Shown one piece after another: positions 33,345-45,582 of a DNA stretch of 64,000 nucleotides. Source of the DNA: Ovis canadensis (lineage: Eukaryota > Chordata > Mammalia > Artiodactyla > Bovidae); the NCBI RefSeq assembly GCF_042477335.2, contig NC_091264.1, forward strand, positions 37,186,886-37,250,885, in the 5' to 3' direction. How positions within the stretch are numbered: position 1 is the stretch's first letter; every line of letters starts with the position of its first letter. Under the pieces are notes generated by a model. That model was not told where the DNA came from. It was given only the letters and a program-made list of their open reading frames with translations, and did not search any database. The position numbers were made by a program, and so were the translations under genes.

Positions 33345-33800
33345 CACACACATATATGTGGAATCTAAAAAGATGGTCCGGGGGAACTTATTTGCAGGGC
33401 AGGGCAGTGGTGGAGACACAGCTGGAGGAGGGCATGGAAACCCACTCCAGTATTCTTGCCTGGACAGAGGAGCCAGGTGGGCTACAGCCTATGGAGTTGC
33501 AAAGGGTCGGACACGACTGGAGCGACTTAGCACAAAGCACGCAGTGGAGACACAGACGTAGAGAACAGACTTATGGACACGGTAGAGGGGGTGGGGAGGA
33601 GGAGGGGGAGGGTGGAAGGTATGGAAAGAGTATCATGGAAACATACACTACCATATGTAAACAGATAGCCAATGGGAATTTGCAATAAGGCTCAGGGAAC
33701 TCAAACTGGGGCTCTGCAGCAGCCTAGAGGGGTGAGATGGGGAGGGAGCTGGGTGGGAGGTTCAGGAGTTTCAGGAGGGAGAGGACATTAAAAAAAAAGA
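33345..33800 (+). mobile_element. L1 3' end interrupted by a SINE
   Basis: It starts in ATATGTGGAATCTAAAAAGA, continues into a G-rich 3' UTR (GGAGGAGGGGGAGGGTGGAA) and ends in an A run at about 33,791. A SINE splits it near 33,420-33,540, with related GCAGTGG..GGAGACACAG sequence on both sides. Confidence 0.85.
33425..33535 (+). repeat. BOV-A2-type SINE within the L1 end
   Basis: It contains GGAGGGCATGGAAACCCACT and GTCGGACACGACTGGAGCGA. It is flanked by imperfect copies of GCAGTGG(TG)GAGACACAG. Confidence 0.82.
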
Positions 33801-34489
33801 ACCACTAGCCCTTGCTAGTTTCCTTACACCTTGCTTAACCCTTTATAACCCCAATTAACATCTCAAATTACCGGTGAACATATGCCACTTCTTCCCTGTC
33901 AGAGCTCTGGCTCCTATGCTTGCATTTCCTAGAGCCCTAGGTAAATCCACTAAGGAGTAAATGCTTTTCTTTGGTAATTTCAACAGCTCTCTTCAACTCT
34001 GCCCAGTGTCCCTATTCATTCCCATTCAAATCTTCCTCTTTATTATAATGTCTTAAATTCCAAAAAGGCAACATTCTCTTTCTGGATCTAAAAACAAAAG
34101 GTATAGTTCTTACATTTCAAGGTCTTATTAATACCAACCCAATCCTGTGAACACCTTTAATATATTCACATCATTTGCCTCACTAATTCAACTGCTTGGA
34201 ATCCCCAGGAAATAATAATATATACTGGTAAAGCTTTAGGCATATTTTTTCATCACATTAATATTTATAAAGGTAAATATTGTAATGAATTAAATATTCA
34301 ATATCACAGGGGTAAAATGTCTAAATAAATTCAAACACATTCTCTTGCTTAAGCATATTAGACATAAAAGTTATTTTATGATGATTTTGTAACCAGGAAA
34401 ATGTTTTTATTTTGAAGTTAAGTTTTTTTGAAAAAAAAAAAAAAAGGAACATCAAATGGTACGTGGGAGGTGCTTAGCCTTCTGTGAAA

Positions 34490-34862
34490 AACTATGGGCC
34501 CTTCCAAAATTTATATATTGAAGCTCTAACCCCCCAGTGTGGCTATATTTATATTAGGGCCCCTAAATAAGTAATTAAGATTAAATGAGGTTATAAGAAT
34601 GGGTTCTAATTCACAGAATTAGTGTTCAGAAGAGACATTCAAGCCCTCTCTCTGTCTCTCTCTCTTGTCTCCACGAACCCAGAGGAAAGCCCGTGTGAGT
34701 GTGCCATGAAGGTGGCCCTCTGCAAGTCAGGAAGAGAAGTCTCACCAGAAACTGACCATACTGGCACCTTGGTCTCAGGTGAGAATTGTGAGAAAATAAA
34801 TTTCTGTTGCTCAAGCCACCCAACCTATAGTATTTTGTAATAGCAGCCTGAGCAGACTAACA
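34490..34862 (+). repeat. MaLR (MLT1-type) LTR
   Basis: It shows the series AAATTTATATATTGAAGCTC, CAAGTCAGGAAGAGAAGTCTC, AGAAAATAAATTTCTGTTGC and AGCAGACTAACATA typical of MLT1-like LTRs, including an AATAAA at about 34,795. The exact subfamily is not determined. Confidence 0.6.
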
Positions 34863-35061
34863 TACTTTCTCATGTATATTGAGGGTCAGATTACTTTCAA
34901 GTGCATTCCAAGGCCCATAACATGTAGTCATTGGAAATCTGAAGCTGCATATCTATGTTAAGCGTTTACTGATTGCCACTCATCATCCATATTGCAATAT
35001 ACCTTGGCTTTTCTCATGGATAGATGACAAAAGCTCTATGACACAGGTTTCTCTGGGGTCA

Positions 35062-35224
35062 GTTTTTTTCTTAACATTTATTTATTTGCCTGTTCTGGGT
35101 CTTAGTTGCAGCATGCAAACCCCTGGTTGTGGCCTGCGGCACCTAGTTTCCTGACCAGGGACTGAACCTGGGCCCCCTGTGTTGAGAGCACTGAGTCTTA
35201 GCCGTTGACCAGCAGGGATGTCCT
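35062..35224 (-). repeat. CHR-type SINE
   Basis: Reverse copy with TTATTTATTTGCCTGTTCTG, CCTGACCAGGGACTGAACC and TTGACCAGCAGGGATGTCC. Confidence 0.82.
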
Positions 35225-35507
35225 GGGACTAGTTTTAATATAGGGTAACAGGAGAAATTGTATTGCATAGTGATATGGGGGAACTTGATGCTCAGGAGTT
35301 TGGGAATGCAGACATTATGATTCACCTGGGGGACAGCAGCAAAAATAGAACCTCAGACCATTCTCTTACAAAATAAATGATCAGACAAAAAGCTAGGCAA
35401 ACAGGAAATAAAATTAAACAAAAATACAAAAGAATGAATTCATCCTCATGTGATAAGGTGTTATTTTCTTCTGTGCATTTCCTATAACGAGTCTGTGAAG
35501 TGAAGAG

Positions 35508-35710
35508 TGTGAAAGTGTAAGTTGCTCAGTCATGTTTGACTCTTTTTGCGACCCCATGAACTGTAGCCTGCCAAGCTCCTCTGTCCGTGAAACTCTCCAC
35601 GCAAGAATACTGGAGTGGGTAGCCACCCCCTTCTCCAGGGGATCTTCTAGGCCCAGGGATCAAACACTGGGTCTCCTGCATTGCAGGTGGATTCTTTACC
35701 ATCTAAACCA
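35508..35710 (-). repeat. Bov-tA-type SINE
   Basis: Reverse copy from AAAGTGTAAGTTGCTCAGTC to GATTCTTTACCATCTAAACC. Confidence 0.88.
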
Positions 35711-36929
35711 GTCTATATCACTATAATTCTAGTAATTATTGCGAAGGCACTCTTGGAAAAGTGCCTCTGACTTTTGTCAGATTTATTGTCTTGGTTGCTC
35801 TTTTTGCCACCTGGTGAAGCTAATGGTTTAGGCTTTTTCTGTAAGTGAAGAAATGAAGCACAGAGATGTTAAGTAACCTTCTGACAGACTCATTGCCAGA
35901 TTGAGGCTACTTGGGATTTTTTTTTAACCTCAATAACCATTTCCCACTAAACAGTATCATACTTTTGGGGGGCGTGGAGTTCTGGGTAAGAATGTTAAGC
36001 ATTCTGCCTTGACAGAAATAGTCCTACATTACTATTAATATAAATCTTTTTGCAGCTGATAAATAGCCAATAAATGACTGAACACATTTGAGAAAATTAG
36101 AAAAAAAAATTAGAGAATGTTAACAATTAAGTCAATCATTTTCTGTTGTCTTTCAAATATAAAACTTCTAAGTCTTGGAGAGTGCAAATATTTTCTTAGG
36201 ATATCCTTCTTGACTTCAAAACATAGGCCATTATAATAGCCCTCATTTATGTAACTGTGTTGGAATAATAGAGCGCTTTGTTGGCATTTTAATGAAGTAT
36301 TTTTGTCTGTTTAATAACTAGAATGAAAAGGGATGTAATTGGGTTGGAAATCATAAAACTGATAGCTTATTCCTATAAGGGTTCTATGAAGGATACAAAT
36401 CATAGAAGTGTTTATACAGTGTTTTGAAATTGTAAGCTCTTCTTTACCATTAAAATTTCACTCACAGCAATAGAAAAAGGTTGATTTTATTTAGATTTTA
36501 GGTGGGCAAAAGGAAGAGGTAGGTGAAAGGAATGAAAATATGAAGACAGAAAAGGAAAAATAGGGAAAGAAAAATGAACTTATTTCTGTATAAAGCAGAT
36601 ACACAAATTTAATATTAAAAAGAGCCATTTGAATTTTTCAGGGACACCTGGCCCTTTATTGAGCAAATCTAAAGTTTGGTACCTGGTATTGTCATGAAGG
36701 AAAGCGAGTGCTATAAATGTTGACAAGCCTGGGATTTTGTTGTTATCATTGGTAATACTGTTATACCCAGCTCATCTTTAACTAGTTATATAAAGTTGAA
36801 AATATTCATTATATCAAGTTAGAATATGGTGACATAGGGTCACCTCATAGGGATTTTGTGATGTTTGAGAAGATAAATAACATCAAAGCAATCTGAAAAC
36901 ATAAAAAATAACAACATGTACCCCCCTTC

Positions 36930-37330
36930 TAGCATTATCATTACTATTTTTATTATTATTTAAGATGCTTGCTCTCCCAGCATAAATCTCTCATCTCTCA
37001 GGCTCTTCAGGGATTGGCTTTGCTGAAGGCAGCCTCCTGGCCCAAGGTCATGCTCTCTTCCTAATTCACCCTCATCCTATGGCTGTCAGGTGTGGGATAT
37101 AAAGGCCTGACCTCTTTGCTCCAAGCAGAGACAACTCTGAAACATTATCCCAACTTCTGAACTACTCAGAAGTAGTCGACTGGCTGAAGCCTCCAATGAG
37201 ACTACATCACACCTCTGCCTAATTTTGCTTTCCCCTGACTCCCTCCCAAAGAAATTGATCTCAAGTTCATTTCCTGATAAGCTTTCCATCTCTCAGATAT
37301 TGTTCCTAGAGGATCCAACCTGTGACATCA
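36930..37330. other. Moderately GC-richer unassigned stretch in intron 1
   Basis: It is less AT-rich than its surroundings and may be an old LTR or DNA transposon. It ends GATCCAACCTGTGAC. No coding frame with splice sites was recognised. Confidence 0.3.
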
Positions 37331-38657
37331 TTCATTAGATAATCTTTTTTTCATTTTCCTTAACTCTAGCCAGGCTTCTTTAGTTATCCTTTGATCATAT
37401 GCCGTTAACGCCTTAGATTATATTAATCCTCAACCCTGGATTCTAGCCACATCCTTCAGAAAACATTTCTAAGTGCCTCTTCCCAAAGAAACTCACAAGT
37501 TAAGTCCAAAAACACTGATCTTGCCACTGGATGGGAGCCTTTAAAACTTATCACGTAAAGTTTTGATTATATATTCATTTTCTCTGACCCATCTGCAAGA
37601 TCTTATTTCTCTCAATTTTTTTCATGTACTTTTGACATTTTCTTCTATAATTTGACTGTGAGTGTAGAAAGGACAGACTACCATTTTCATTCTTTTAAAT
37701 GCCTTATGGCTAAAGACAGGTCCCTCTTTATGTGCTTAGTGGTAGAGCTTCAGAAGCTAAGTCTCCAGAGGACTTTCTTAGGTTAGTGTCCCTGGACATG
37801 TACATTCCTTGGGCAATGGCTCAAGTGGGCCTCGAGGAGAATTGAAAGCCAAAGAGAAAAATGGGTCTTTCTTTTCCTCCCAGCCAGTGACACTCAGTAA
37901 TTATTTTTTTCTTTAACAGACAGTCATCAAGTTTTGCACACTATCCATGACAGCAGGCTAGAATCTACTGGACATATTCAAGTTAACAAAATATGATTCT
38001 CATTCACTCTCTGACCCTCAGCATATCATTAGGGTAGCTCATGATTCAAGCACCTAGAATATGAACTTGTTGAACCTTTCCAAATGTGTGCAAAAGTGGA
38101 GGGAAAGGTTTTCTTTTTCTTTTGCTGTTGACCCATTCTGGGAGAGGAAAAAATCCAGCATAGCACAGGGCTCTGGAAATAAGTATGTCAGATGATGTAA
38201 ATATAATAAAGGTCCATCAGCAACTATAAGACCAATGCTTTTAGCTCCATTCCACCTCTCTTCTTCAGTGGCCCCCTTAAATAGAAGGTACAGATTAGAT
38301 ATGATTTATTTGCAATCATGTTTGGTACAGTCACACTGAAATCAATGGAAAGAACTAGGAAAAATATCTGCTTTTTTCTGTTCTCTGCTTGCATGCAGAC
38401 GATTTCTAAATGTGTGTAGTTATGTGTTTCAGCTGCTATTTACTTAGTAACAAACTTTAGATTCCTTTTCACTCATTTCCCTTAAAAAGTTATTTTGCTG
38501 TGTAGAAGTCATTGCAGCTTTCCTTACATGATTTTCCTTCTGCTTTTCATCATTTTCCTTTTCAGGTGATTAGTCATCTCTCCTAAGTGTGACTAGAGAA
38601 AAGCCAAATACAGGACTTGAAATATTTCTGATTCCAAGTGTTGATGGTTTACATGTG

Positions 38658-38877
38658 CATGCTAAGTTGCTTCAGTCATGTCTGACTTTTTGTGACCCTG
38701 TGGACTGTAGCCTGCCAGGTTTGTCTGTTCATGGGAATTCTCCAGGCAAGAATACTGGAGTGGGTTGCTGTGCCTCCTCCAGGGGATCTTCCTGACTCAG
38801 GAGTTGAACCTGCATCTCTTGACATCTCCTGCAATAGCAGGTGGATTCTTTACCACTAGCACTACCTGGGAAGCCCT
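38658..38877 (-). repeat. Bov-tA-type SINE
   Basis: Reverse copy from GCTAAGTTGCTTCAGTCATG to CACTACCTGGGAAGCCC. Confidence 0.9.
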
Positions 38878-39380
38878 AATATCTAATGACTAAGAGCAGA
38901 ACAAGTCTTTTTGAAGTGAAAATGTATATAATACAGTTAAACTGTAACATCTTATTTCTTTCTCACCTTGATGTCAGGCTCTTTGCTAAGTTTGAAACAC
39001 TCACTTGAAAAAGAAAATATTATTTTCTCTAATGACATGATATCATTGCTTATTAGAAGATAAAAAGGACTTTATAAAAATTATGCAAGCAAACATTACC
39101 TTAAAAGTCCATCTTGTGGAAATAAGAATTTTCAAATTATAAACTTTGTTATAATTATGTGCTTTGTTCTTAAGAAGAGAGTTCATAAAAGGGTCTGTTT
39201 ACAAAGCAAACTTCCAGGTTTCTATTCCAGTCACAATGTCAAAATAGGCAGGCTTCTTGTTTCACTCCAACATGGATATGGAAGGAATGACAGAAGCAAA
39301 ATAGAATTATGACTTTCAAGAAATATAAAAAAGATAGGAAGAAAATCTGGGGAGAAGTAAGTCTCTCATGACCTCTAGTG

Positions 39381-39414
39381 TGTATGTGTTGATGTGTGTG
39401 TGTATGTGTGTGTG
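39381..39414 (+). repeat. (GT)n microsatellite
   Basis: An imperfect TG/GTAT tract of about 34 bp in CRISP intron 1. Confidence 0.85.
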
Positions 39415-39959
39415 ATGGGTGTGAAGTGGAGGAAGAGGTCGCATCCTGAGGCAATAGCTGGCCTGAGTGTGTAGTGATAGCCAAGCCTTTTAATTTTTGC
39501 TCTTGCCTCAAGATAATCATTGCTTCCCCATTATTGCAAAATTCTGTAGCAACAGAACTAGCCACCTGCCCTGGGGCTATGTATCAGCAAGATAGCATCA
39601 GGGGAACATAACCTTCATCAGATGTAAAGAAATGTGTGGATTATTCTACATTGCTATTACATTCATACACCTATTCCATCTCACCCCCTAGGGTTGTGTA
39701 TGAATTAGTATAACTACTTCCTCTCAATGCTGTTTCCTAAGGAAATGAAACCTAAGGAGTGGCAGCAAATGAAAAGGATTCTGGGATTAAGTCTGTTCTA
39801 GTATATTTTTGCTATATGACCCAGGAAAGCTAGTATAAGTATGAAAATAAACCAAAATTATTGAATAATGTACTACCTTGTGCAATCTATATGCTATTAT
39901 GAACAGGCAGGAAGCCCCTTGCCCTAAGTGAGCCATGTATAATGATGCCATTATATGAT

Positions 39960-40172
39960 GACTTCCCAGGTGGCACAGTGGTAAAGAATCTTCCTGTCAA
40001 TGCAGGAGATGCAAGAGACATGGGTTCAATCCCTGGGTCGGGAAGATTCCCTGGAGAAAGAAATGGCAACCCACTCCAGTTCCAGCATTCTTGCCTGGAA
40101 AATCCATGGACAGAGGGTCTGCAGTACATGGGGTTGCCAAAGAGTTGGACACAGCTGAGCATGCATGCACAA
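39960..40172 (+). repeat. Bov-tA-type SINE
   Basis: Forward copy from GACTTCCCAGGTGGCACAGT to GTTGGACACAGCTGAGCATG. Confidence 0.9.
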
Positions 40173-40440
40173 CTTTCTTGTGAAGTACTGGGTTTTTCTT
40201 TATGGGCTCACTTTAAACTCACAATAATCTACTCAATACCCTGGCTTACAGATGGGCAGTCCCAGCATCAGAGATTCAATAATGAAGTGCCATAAACTTG
40301 CAAGCAGAACTGGGGGATAAAACTAGATATTTTAGGCTCAAAGCTCTTGCTCCTGAAAAAAGAGAATGGAAATGTTTTAAAGAATTATGGGGACTAGAAG
40401 AACATGCCATTAAAAGTATTAACACATGTGTACATAATAT

Positions 40441-40577
40441 GTGAGTGAGTGAGTGAAGTTGCTCAGTAGTGTCCGACTCTTTGCGATCCCATGGACTGTA
40501 GCCTACCAGGCTCCTTCATCCATGGAATTTTCCAGGCAAGAGTACTGGAGTGGGTTGCCATTTTCTTCTCCATTATA
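40441..40577 (-). repeat. Bov-tA-type SINE, partial
   Basis: Reverse copy starting GTGAAGTTGCTCAGTAGTGT. It breaks off after GGTTGCCATTTTCTTCTCCA. Confidence 0.85.
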
Positions 40578-40627
40578 GTTATAGACACACTTATATACCT
40601 AACTACAGCTCAGAAAACTACGTGAAG

Positions 40628-40837
40628 TGAAAGTATTAGTCACTCAGTCATGTCCGACTCTTTGTGACAGCATAGACTATAGCCCACCAGGCTCCTCTGT
40701 CCATGGAATTCTCCAGGCAAGAATACTGGAGCAGGTTGCCATTTTCTTCTACAGGGAATCCTCCCAACCCAGGGGTTGAATCCGGGTCTCCTGCATTGCA
40801 GGCAGACTCTTTACCAACCGAGCCACCAGGGAAGACA
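40628..40837 (-). repeat. Bov-tA-type SINE
   Basis: Reverse copy from AAAGTATTAGTCACTCAGTC to GAGCCACCAGGGAAGAC. It lies only 50 bp from the partial copy and in the same orientation. Confidence 0.9.
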
Positions 40838-41864
40838 TCAGAAAACTATAGGATGCATTATTTTTCAAATATAGTTTAATATAATATTTAATCTTCATTA
40901 TAACACATTCTTTCATCTCACCACTTACATGTGAAATGGAAAGCAGCCTATAAGAGTTTGCAAACCTTTTAGACTTCATCATATAAGAAATCTACAAAGA
41001 TATCTAAACAACAACAGCTACATTGACAGTTCCCAGAAAGCAATTATTTGTTCTTCCCAAAGATGAATTCTCTTCTCTTTGCTTGAATTTACTGAAAAAC
41101 ATTACTAGAATTCTTAGCACTGTGGGGATTTAAACATTACTCAAGAGTTCTGACACTCCTCCTCACAATTTATCTCTTCCTCTTAGAAATCTGACCTCAA
41201 TTCAGAAGCCCTATCATTGTAGAGTAGCTCCCAGGCTTGAAACTTGAAATCAGTTTAATTTCCTTTGATTCTTCTCCAGAGTGTGAATCATATAGGTAGA
41301 CATTGTAGGTTTTGGTTTTAAATAGCAGAAGTGGGACTACGAAATCTTCTCTGGCAATAGTATGTCTTCCCTAAGCTTCGTGGATGCTAGTTAGCCACAG
41401 AGGAGAAAAGCATTAATTTAAAATGTTTTTAAAGTGAAACCTTTCCTCTGTGAAGTGAATAGCTGCTCACAGGTCATCAGAGGCAGGTATGTGGTTTCTT
41501 GATATCTGCTTATCTAGGATCACTTCTTATTTGCCAAGGAATATAAAGTTTTATATAAAAATTGCCTCCTTATATAAAATAAATGCAACTGATATTATAC
41601 TTAAATCACTTATATAAAAGTAAATGCCTGAAAAGGTTCACTTTTGTTGGGAAAGTTTCTAACTTTTTTTTTTTTGACTGCATTTCATAGGGGATATTTT
41701 ATCTTAGGTTGGTAATCTTTAGAATATTTTTGTTTCAAGATTGGTGCTATTACTTTGTTTTGGTGGATTTAAAACTATTAGCAATAGCTTCCCATACTTA
41801 TTTTAATAATGTCTATATTATAAAATGTCCATATATGTTAATACTAGTAAAATTATTTTATTCA

Positions 41865-42315
41865 TTTATAACAAATTTTTAATTGGAGGATAATTGCTTT
41901 ACAATATTGTGTTAGTTTCTGACATACATCAACATGATCAGCCATAGGTATACATCTATCCCCTTCCTCTGGAACCTCCCTCCTACCTCTCACTCCACCG
42001 CACCCCTCTAGGTTGTCACAGAGCAAGGAGTTTGACTTCCCTGTATCATACAGCAAATTCCCCCTGGCTATCTATTTTACATATGGTAATGTATGTGTTT
42101 CAATTTTGCTCTTTCAGTTCCTCCCTCCCTCTCCTCCCAAGTCTGTTTGTATCTGCGTCTCCACTGCTGTCCTGCAAATAAGTTCGTCAGTACCATCTTT
42201 CTAGATTCCATATGTATGCATTAATATACAACATCTGCTTTTCTTTTTCTGACTTACTTCACTCTATATAATAGGCTTTAGGTTCATCCACCTCATTAGA
42301 ACTGACTCAAACATG
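41865..42315 (-). mobile_element. L1 3' end
   Basis: The reversed 3' UTR shows AATTGGAGGATAATTGCTTT, the C-rich CCCTCCTACCTCTCACTCC block and TGACTTACTTCACTCTATAT from the ORF2 end. It is 5'-truncated. Confidence 0.82.
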
Positions 42316-42688
42316 TTCCTTAAGTTATCTTGGAAGTATGAACACACGTATAACCATAGTTTTTCATTTTTGCATTAAAGGAAGTTCTGGTATAATTGTT
42401 TCCAAAAATCACAGGCATAGGAATTAATTATATTGCTTATTTAGAACAAAAGGTAAAAACTAATTTATTATATTAGATAAAAGTGCTTTTTGTTAATGTT
42501 AGAGCTATATGTTACTTTCTTAGCTTAAAAAGAATAGAATAGCTTAAGATCATTACTCTCAATATAGGTTATCAACAGTCTTGAAAACCACAGAGTCATT
42601 TACTAGGTATCATTTTTTCACTGACAAGGCATTAAGTACTTTGCCACAGTAAAATGTTCACTTTAAAAATAAAGATACTGTCACTTAC

Positions 42689-42726
42689 TGTTGATCTTCG
42701 GGGCAGGATGAAGTTACCTGCTTTAT
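42689..42726 (-). CDS. CRISP3: CRISP3-like leader (5' UTR) exon
   Basis: 38 nt lie between acceptor TTGTCTTCTTCCCACAG and donor GTAAGTGAC on the minus strand, 9.9 kb upstream of the signal-peptide exon. It is similar to the exon at 6,165-6,201 and to the leader segment of human CRISP3 (the H-P-A-L part). It lacks the ATG that opens the human extension, so translation should begin in exon 2. An earlier non-coding exon is expected further upstream but was not located. It is listed under CDS only for lack of an exon type. Confidence 0.62.
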
Positions 42727-44005
42727 CTGTGGGAAGAAGACAAGTGGAGAGAACGACGTTAGAGAGGTATATATGCATTATACCTATTTCCTGCTCTGAC
42801 AAATTCTGGTTGTGCAAGTAAATCTGTCAACAAGGTTGGAAACCGGATTTGTCATAATACCAGCAGTCTCAAATTTCATTGCTGGTTGTCTAACTGAACT
42901 TTTCACATTATCTTGTGATTCCCCACCCAACTTTTAAAAATAGCTATTTCCATTTAACTACTGTACACTTATTCTTTGAAGTGCATATCCTGCTAAATTT
43001 ATCCACATTTTTGTAAATCAGTATTTTGACCGTGCTTAACCAAACTATGCTCATTACAACATTAGAGTTTTCAAGATTACTTTTTTTTTTCTGTAAGAAT
43101 AAATCTCTGTTTATCATTTTTTTGTGAACTATAGAGAATACAATGCTTTCTTACAGAGATATAAAATATATTCATTAGTAATTGCTTGACCCTTATTTTG
43201 GTGAATAATTTAGTCTTATCTTTGTAAATGCAAGGTCACAATGTCTTTCAAAACAGAATGGAAAGAGACTCCATAACTTATTGGTATTTCTAAGTTTTAA
43301 GTTCTCCTGATATTAATATTTATTTTCTGGCTGTATGAAATTCAGCATACCATTGATCTACATTACATATTAAATTATCATCATTTGATTCTATTTGTCT
43401 ATGAAAGCTTAGTTAGTAATTCTAAGCATGTTTCCACATCTCAGAAAAGAAAAGAGCTGAACAAATAATTTCAGGTTTTCTCTGTCTCCAAAATGTAAGG
43501 ATTTCATGTATTGAATTTTAATAAATGAGGAAGTATAAATCAATAAATCACAAGTAGCATATATGTAGCACTAGTAGACATTTCTGCCTGCTTACATTAG
43601 CCTATAGATCGCACAAAGTTGTACATAATTCAATAATTTTGGTGCATTTTCATGTTTACACTAGATTTCTTGAGTCATATGCAAAAATACACTAGAACAG
43701 ACCAATGCCTGGTCAACAGTCACATTATTTAATGACAGCTTGTAAATATACTAAGTAATTAGGAAAAATAATATTTTATTTAATAGTGCTAAGATGAGAA
43801 AACGTGTGTAAATTGCATGCCATGTAGTAAAAATTTGTAAAGTGTTAGTTCCCTCCTATTTTATATGCTTCTTTCCCTACATGTCTGGACAAAATTGCCC
43901 CTAACACTTTAACCTATGGGACTGCACTTTATTTTTGTGACAGATGGTTTGACTAACTAAGATATAGGTATTTCTGTGAGAGATTACCATAAGAAGTGGA
44001 TTTTT
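42727..44005. other. 5' flank of the CRISP3-like gene
   Basis: 42,727-42,950 aligns by eye with 6,202-6,420 and is part of the duplicated block. 42,950-44,005 is AT-rich with no exon seen. It contains at 43,551-43,568 the 18-bp source of the insertion in the SINE at 44.19 kb. Confidence 0.45.
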
Positions 44006-44238
44006 GTTTAGTTGCTAGGTCGTGTCCAACTCTTTTGCAACTCCACTGACTGCAGCCTGCCAGGCTCCTACGTCCATGGGATTTCCTAGTCAAGAATACT
44101 GAAGTGGGGTTCACATTTCCTTCTTCAAGGGATCTTCCTGACCCAGGGAGATCAAACCCATGTCTCCTGCAGTGGCAGACAGATACCGCAAGTAGCATAT
44201 ATGTAGAACCGACAGATACTGAGCCACCAGGTGAGCCC
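44006..44238 (-). repeat. Bov-tA-type SINE with an 18-bp templated insertion
   Basis: Reverse copy from TTTAGTTGCTAGGTCGTGTC to GAGCCACCAGGTGAGCCC. Near its head, CAAGTAGCATATATGTAG (44,189-44,206) interrupts it, with GACAGATAC on both sides. The 18 bases are identical to 43,551-43,568. Confidence 0.85.
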
Positions 44239-44332
44239 AAGAAGTGGGTAGAAAATGGTAAAAGAAACGGAGCTATGTTTTCACTCATTAGCGCTTAATA
44301 TAATTTTTCTTATTTTGTGTTTGTAGACATAG

Positions 44333-44572
44333 CTTGAGAGCTTGTTTGGAGGTTCTAGCAGGGGAGCGCAGCTACTCATATACCCTTGACCGAAGACCGG
44401 TCCTCCTCTATCGGGGATGGTCGTCCTCTTCGACGGAGGGCGCAGCTTCGGGAGGGACGCTCATGGAGTGGTGAGGGAGGAAGGGGACACCCGCCTAGCC
44501 AGCGAGATGAGCCGAATCAACCCAGGCGATCAATGGGGTGACAGATGTCGCAATCAGATAGCCCTCACATCC
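44333..44572 (-). pseudogene. RN7SK: 7SK RNA pseudogene, 3'-truncated
   Basis: On the minus strand the sequence begins GGATGTGAGGGC, the 7SK 5' end. It continues through TGGCTAGGCGGGTGTCCCCT, GAAGAGGACGACCATCCCCG and GGACCGGTCTTCGGTCAAGG, stopping at AACAAGCTCTCAAG. That is about 240 of the 330 nt of 7SK. Several substitutions and the missing 3' third mark it as a processed pseudogene. The plus-strand 89-codon frame here is only its antisense. Confidence 0.93.
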
Positions 44573-45067
44573 TGGAGGCATGGCTTGACAACAACAAAAA
44601 AATGTCCCTCACCATCTAGTTCTGCAAGGATGAAGTCACCAGCCACGGCAGTCACCGACCTTCAACGCATCCTGAAAGGAGTTTAGGGCGGAGATCAGGA
44701 ATAACGCCCTTTGTGTTCTAGTGAGGCTGGCAGAACAGGCCTTCGGATAGATATTTTCAGGGGAAAATTTTATAAGCCCATTTTCTTGCATCTTCTCATA
44801 TCTAGAAAAACACTGAAATAATTAATGGAGACTTCTGCTCCTTCTGACTAGCAGCAACTTTCTACTGAGATGTGTGCTTGATTGCGTGTATCCCTTCTTC
44901 ACCAAATCTTATATATACTGAACCCCACCCTTCCCCTCACCCCTTATCTCTTTGGAACAGTTCCTTAGAGCTGTCTGAGAGGCTGTATCTTGGGCTACAG
45001 TCCTCAAAATTCCTCCAATAAAACTGAACTCACAGATCTCTTGTTGTGTGTCTTTTTTCAGTCAACA
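44573..45067 (+). repeat. Solo LTR (BTLTR1-like ERV LTR), probable
   Basis: It has a promoter-like TATATATA (about 44,910), AATAAA at 45,017-45,022, a GAGAGGCTGTATC stretch before it and a TTTTTTCAGTCAACA end, all LTR-like. No internal retroviral sequence adjoins it. Its left edge coincides with the 5' end of the 7SK pseudogene. The family name is from memory and should be confirmed. Confidence 0.7.
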
Positions 45068-45371
45068 AACTAAATGATCACTAGGTACACAGTTAGTTGG
45101 AAGTTACCTTAGTTGTTAAATATTAGCACCCCTATTGAAAAGGTATCTGGATTCTTTGAATCATGAAATACCATGCACATATCTCGGAATGACAGAATAA
45201 CCTTGACCTTCCAAAACGGTTGTTTGCAACCATCTTTGCTCCCTCACCTCTCATAATTTTTCTTTTTCTGTATTTATATCCAGCATGGTCATTGTTGGTC
45301 TTTTGTCCCTATCAATTTTATCAATAAATATATGCCAGCTTATTCTTACGTGTGTATCTAAGTGTGTATAT

Positions 45372-45582
45372 ACTGTGTGCTCAGCCGCTCAATCTTGTTT
45401 ACTCTTGGGGACCCTGTGGACTATAGACCCCAAGCTCCTCTCATGGGATTTTCCACGCAAGAATGCTGGAGTCACTGGAGTCACTTGCCATTTCCTCCTC
45501 CATTCCCCCTACTCAGGGATCAGACCTGTGTCTCCTGACTCCTGCATTGGCAGGCAGGTTCTTTACCAGTGAGCCACCTAGC
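45372..45582 (-). repeat. Bov-tA-type SINE
   Basis: Reverse copy from GTGTGCTCAGCCGCTCAATC to CAGTGAGCCACCTAGC. Confidence 0.85.

Larger units (their letters stand above)
32766..42688 (-). other. CRISP intron 1 (about 9.9 kb)
   Basis: It holds several SINEs, an L1 end, a MaLR LTR and a short GT repeat, listed separately. Between them (for example 36,000-36,900 and 37,340-38,650) no exon or RNA gene was seen. Confidence 0.65.

Noticed and set aside
44417-44686. An 89-codon plus-strand frame with an arginine-rich product.
   Set aside because: It is the antisense of the 7SK pseudogene plus the adjoining LTR.
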